Source: Diploscapter coronatus
Lineage: Eukaryota; Nematoda; Chromadorea; Rhabditida; Rhabditidae
Reading direction: 5' to 3'
NCBI GenBank assembly: GCA_964036155.1
Contig: OZ038423.1
Coordinates: 55,567,249-55,631,248, forward strand
DNA length: 64,000 bases
The notes beneath the pieces were generated by a model. That model had not been told where the DNA came from, did not search any database, and was given only the letters and a program-made list of their open reading frames with translations. Made by a program: the position numbers and the translations under genes. This document shows positions 60,367 through 64,000 of the stretch, in pieces (position 1 is the stretch's first letter; every line of letters starts with the position of its first letter).

Positions 60367-63300
60367 ATGACTGCCGACCCTCGGATACCATGGAACTACA
60401 CTTTGCCGAACAATAATCTAGCAAGGACTATGGAGGTAGACTTTAAAATAATGCAATACAAGGAACACAAAAGGTTTAGAAGCATTTACATAAGAATGAC
60501 TGTTTGGAAACCGCGAGATCACAAGAGACGAAACATAGGCGAAATAGTATAGAGTTAGAGTAGGGGGTATGGGGGATGATAGGCTTTCCTTTTTCACATT
60601 ATTTCTCAATGTCTCGTGTCTCGTGGTCTCGCGGTTTCCAAGTTACCCATAAGAATAATGAATTGAAGTGTTTGTTTATTAGGTTAGGATTGTCAGAATC
60701 TCTTTGATTAACGGGATATTCTTAACTAGCATAATAAATTTCCTCCAAGATCATCGAAAATTCCTGTATCAGAATATTGTAGTGAACTCTCTAAAATCTG
60801 GTGACGCTTCGAAACATTTCTTTGGCCCTGTATATGGAACTTGATTAAATTTCCATTACGCTTTTCTATTGATAGATTCAGCATCAGAGATCTCACCGGA
60901 AAATCTTGAATAGAGATTATTTTTATTTCTGCAGCGTTTAATCCAACACAATATAAAGCGCCTAAATGGTCAATGAGTAAACGCGTTAATTTATGACTCG
61001 ATATAATTGGATCTCTATCAATTACTCGGAAGACAAATAATTTATAAATTAATCTTAAAGGTCGTCGTCACAAGGTCATGTAAATGAAGTGTCTCGCTCA
61101 ATTTAGATGTTATTCTATGTCTTTGATTTCAGGAGTGCATAACTTCGCTAGCTAAACAGGGCATTAATTGGACCGTTTCTGGGACAGGTAAAATAAAAAG
61201 AGCAAAGAAGGATTAATCGGAAAAAGAGAATTAGGGTTCTAACGATCCTGCTTGTATTTTGTGGACCGGCTCGGTCCGAGCCCGAAATTGAATTTTCAAA
61301 TACATTATTTCTCGCGAATTTCAGGCACGAAATGCATAGGAATTAGTTTCTAGAGCCATTTTTGAGGCTAAAAATTGGCTATTTCGTGAAAAATCGTGTA
61401 TTAATGCTTTTGAAAGCTTTGGATTAAATCGGGCTTGAATTTTTAAAAACGTCGCAGGCCGGGCCGAAAGTCTTCGGCCAGTTTAGAACCCTGAAGAGAG
61501 TCAACGAATTTTAATAAATTGATACATCCTTCTTCATTGATTAATATGAAAATAATGGTTTTTTAGTTTAGCAATAATTGATCAAATTGTCTTAATTCTT
61601 CAAAAAATTATTTAGGCGTAGACGAGGGTGGCCTCTGGTGCAATGCCACGTGGGATACCGTACTTTGTTGGCCACCTATTCCTGCCAACACAAGTATCAC
61701 CCTACCTTGTCCGGCTATGAAAGGACTCGATCCCAAAAGTAAGCTCATTTTGAAAATTCCTTCTTTCCTCTTGAATTTTTAAATTTATCTCAATTCTTCT
61801 ACTAACCAATTCTTGTATCGGAATGTCCTTTGTGAATTCGAAGGCCGTCTTTCTTTAAGTTTCGTTGTTCGTCTTCTCTTCATGATTAATTGAAAGTTGG
61901 AAATCATAACATTTACCAAAAAAGCATTATCGAGTTTTTTTTTTTAAAGTCATATTTTACGAAATTAAAGAATTGAACTTATCCGATAATTTTTGGATTC
62001 ATTTTAACGACTTCACCATTCTGTTCGTCAAAGATTAATATTAACCAGATTTGCACTTATTTGAGGACAGTGCTCGAAATTTTTGTTTTAAGATCGATGA
62101 ATTTATTTGAATGTATTCAGATTTGCTCGAAGAGTATGCAAGAAAAAATCAAGGAATGTAAAAAATACATGAAAATGCAGAATGAGATTCAGTTTTCGAG
62201 CACTGTTTGTTGGTATTTTAATTCTAGCATTGATTTATTCTAAAAATATATTATTTACTCGAACTTCTAAGATTGTTTTTGATTGGAATATACTTCTTGT
62301 AGACGCTATTTCAAACTTTCATAGAAATAAGTCTTTTTTTAGAAATTTAGTGATCATTTGCGATTGGAATTTTATTTTAGAAGTTTCTATTCTATTTTTC
62401 CTATTTGCGATTTGCCATTATCATCCCCTTTTCTAGTAGCTTTCCTGCCGAATCAGTAGTTGATTAAACTCGACTTGTTACAAGATTTCAACCACTGATT
62501 CTTACATCTCTGCTTCTAACCAATTTTCTGGTGATAGTAGTGGAAATTGCCTATTTAGACCTTGCATTTTTTTTTTAAATCCTCTTCCTTCCAAACGAAT
62601 TCATCAAAACGAGAGATTACTTGGTTCGTATATAGAATCGGTCTCGAAGATGTGCGACGCGACAGGTCGATGGATGGGGAAGAAACCGGGTGTCTACGAG
62701 AATCCCTGGGGATGGACTAATTTTACAGGCAAATGATGTTTCGTGATAGCTTACAGTAGTTTCAAATATGGGCGTGATTATTGTTATTTTAGCAAGGATG
62801 ATCAGGGAAACAATTTTGGATATTTCAAAACAGTCTGATTGACTTTCTTTAGAAGCAGATACAGTTCAGGAACTAGAAAGGGCAGGACTCTGTTCATCCT
62901 TGTTCTAAACCACCATAATTGTGCTAAATATTTGGAACAATTTGTAAACTTATCATGTAAACTTCACCTCAATTCCAGGCTGCTTCATGCTCGACTACGA
63001 GGACGTCAAAGTACGCGTAAAATCAGACTCATTTAAATTCGCTAATTATCGGCAAATTAACCGCGAATTACACACGAGAATAAGTTGCGCCGCTGCACTA
63101 AGCAAATGGCCCCTAATACTATCTGTCGATTTGGAATGAATAGATAAATGCTATTTGGCAGAAATTTTATGAAATAGTTAGGGAAAAGTTCAAATTAATT
63201 TATATATTTTTCATCTTATAAATTTCTGCCAACCAACACTATTGAGTGTTTAGCTATTTTGTTTCTTTAGCAGATTTCTGTCCTATAGAGTGTGCATAAC

Positions 63301-64000
63301 ATTCGAGTTCTGTCAAAATTTCTCTACATTTAAGAAATTTTTATTTTGACGAAACTCCTCAGCTTCTTTACAATGGTTTTCCCAACTGACTGCATGATTC
63401 TATCCTCTGTTCTGCTTACAAAATTAGTTTGAATGTCCGCCCTTTCAATTATTTCATAACTTCCTGAACTGTTTTGCGTCGAATAACTTATCTGGCGTAG
63501 AATATTCCGGATAGCCATATTTATTCCAGTCTTCTGTGTTTCCTCTATGCAACCTCTGTCCCTATCACTATCACTGCCCTCCTATGTGCTAACACTTCAT
63601 TCAAACCAAATTCTCGCAAATCACGACGCTTCTTCTCAAAACCTGATAAATTTGCAATTCACACAGGAATTAGCTACCACCTATAGAAATCATCTCAGTC
63701 GTCACTCTCACTAAAAATAAGGGATATTGGTGAAAATGTGATAAATATGAAAACCCTAGAGCTGAACCGAAAATGCTCCGACTTTTGAGAAGTCAAGATC
63801 CGAATTTCTTTCGTATCAGCTGCAGAAGAATTATCATGCAGTTTGTTCAATGTAATAAATCTCATCAACATCCCCCACTTTAAATATAAAAATGCCAAAT
63901 CACTCTTTTCCTCTCCGATCTTCTCCAAATCAATTAAAGTCATAGCTAGTCTGGTGCTGTTTGCAGAAAATGTGACGAAGGCGTGTGCTGCCGGAGGCTA
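60367..64000 (+). CDS. secretin-family (class B1) neuropeptide GPCR, N-terminal part
   Basis: Exons 60367-60435, 61133-61187, 61616-61738, 62636-62728, 62979-63010 and a last partial one from 63967. The first five join in phase into 124 codons. The extracellular hormone-binding domain is complete: cysteines at residues 25, 50, 59, 73, 89 and 115, with WCNATWDTVLCWPP, LPCP, KMCDATGRW and WGWTNFTGC in the family order. Sequons NYT, NWT, NAT, NTS and NFT suggest heavy glycosylation. The spacing and the W-TNFT-C ending are most like PDF and calcitonin-type receptors, so a pdfr-1-like receptor is the best guess. It would couple a peptide signal to G proteins at the neuron surface. No signal peptide is visible at this start, so another first exon may exist. 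Intron 4 uses a GC donor. The last exon is best read as NVTKACAAGGY, leading into TM1, but its phase does not match exon 5, so a small exon or longer donor is missing. Confidence 0.82.
60498..60647. mobile_element. 150-bp MITE with 9-bp target-site duplication in receptor intron 1
   Basis: CATAAGAAT flanks the element on both sides (60489-60497 and 60648-60656). The inner ends pair as TTGGAAACCGCGAGATCAC against GTGGTCTCGCGGTTTCCAA and further through GAGACGAAACAT against ATGTCTCGTGTCTC. The core has GAAATAGTATAGAG, a G-rich run and CACATTATTTCT, as in the element at 50190-50497. A 9-bp duplication with G-starting ends fits the Mutator-like (MULE) superfamily. Non-coding. Confidence 0.8.
61231..61494. 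repeat. foldback element in receptor intron 2
   Basis: AGGGTTCTAA near the left end is matched by TTAGAACCCT near the right end. Inside, GACCGGCTCGGTCCGAGCCC on the left and GGCCGGGCCGAAAGTCTTCG on the right are GC-rich, self-complementary and partly complementary to each other, in contrast to the AT-rich intron around them. About 260 bases, non-coding. Termini are approximate. Confidence 0.55.
62729..62978 (+). other. GC-AG intron 4 of the class B receptor
   Basis: Exon 4 ends TTTACAG and the intron begins GCAAATG; it ends AATTCCAG. No GT donor is available before the in-frame TGA four bases further on. Splicing here joins NFTG to CFMLDYEDV and supplies the sixth conserved cysteine at the expected place, which supports the non-canonical donor. 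Confidence 0.75.

Noticed and set aside
62182..62436. Hydrophobic 84-codon frame in receptor intron 3
   Set aside because: T-rich intron sequence between two exons that join in phase without it.
1..64000. tRNA, rRNA, CRISPR or bacterial-type operons
   Set aside because: No B-box/A-box pair with a cloverleaf, no rRNA-like block, no regularly spaced repeats. The gene structure is eukaryotic.

Overview
The window looks like nematode nuclear DNA. Introns are AT-rich and T-rich on the sense strand, and splice acceptors repeatedly read TTTTCAG, ATTTCAG or CTTTCAG. There are no bacterial-style long reading frames. I cannot name the species. Both gene families recognised have Caenorhabditis relatives, but the introns and the intergenic space here are long for that genus. 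Everything below was read by eye; no database search was run.

Left half (1-30609, minus strand): one large gene whose 34 exons I could chain. Every splice phase agrees except one junction. The chained part encodes about 1,580 residues: a long, low-complexity, Ser/Pro/charged N-terminal region, then a SAM domain of the DLC1 type at 6902-9215, an acidic segment, a basic helix, more Ser-rich linker with an RRDSGVG motif, and the helix that precedes the RhoGAP domain. The RhoGAP and START domains expected for this family lie beyond base 1. The closest named relative I know is C. elegans gei-1 (DLC1/STARD family RhoGAP).

Right end (60367 to beyond 64000, plus strand): the 5' part of a secretin-family (class B1) neuropeptide receptor, with all six cysteines of the hormone-binding ectodomain spread over five exons. 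It is most like PDF/calcitonin-type receptors. The first exon sits 16 bases behind a TTTTCAG acceptor, as expected for spliced-leader trans-splicing or a non-coding first exon.

The two genes point away from each other, with about 29.8 kb between their start codons. No other gene was convincing in that gap. Strand composition changes there: up to about 37 kb the plus strand is purine-rich, and from about 38.5 kb it is pyrimidine-rich. This matches the intron skew of the two flanking genes and suggests both primary transcripts begin near 37-39 kb, with long 5' introns. The non-coding DNA also holds several short foldback elements: 17743-18400, 40907-41387, 50190-50497, 60498-60647 and 61231-61494. 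One of them has a clear 9-bp target-site duplication.

The most useful observations are two required GC-AG introns (one only 46 bases long), a tensin-binding-like SIYDN motif placed before the SAM domain rather than after it, the composition switch, and a foldback family whose core is shared between 50.3 and 60.6 kb.
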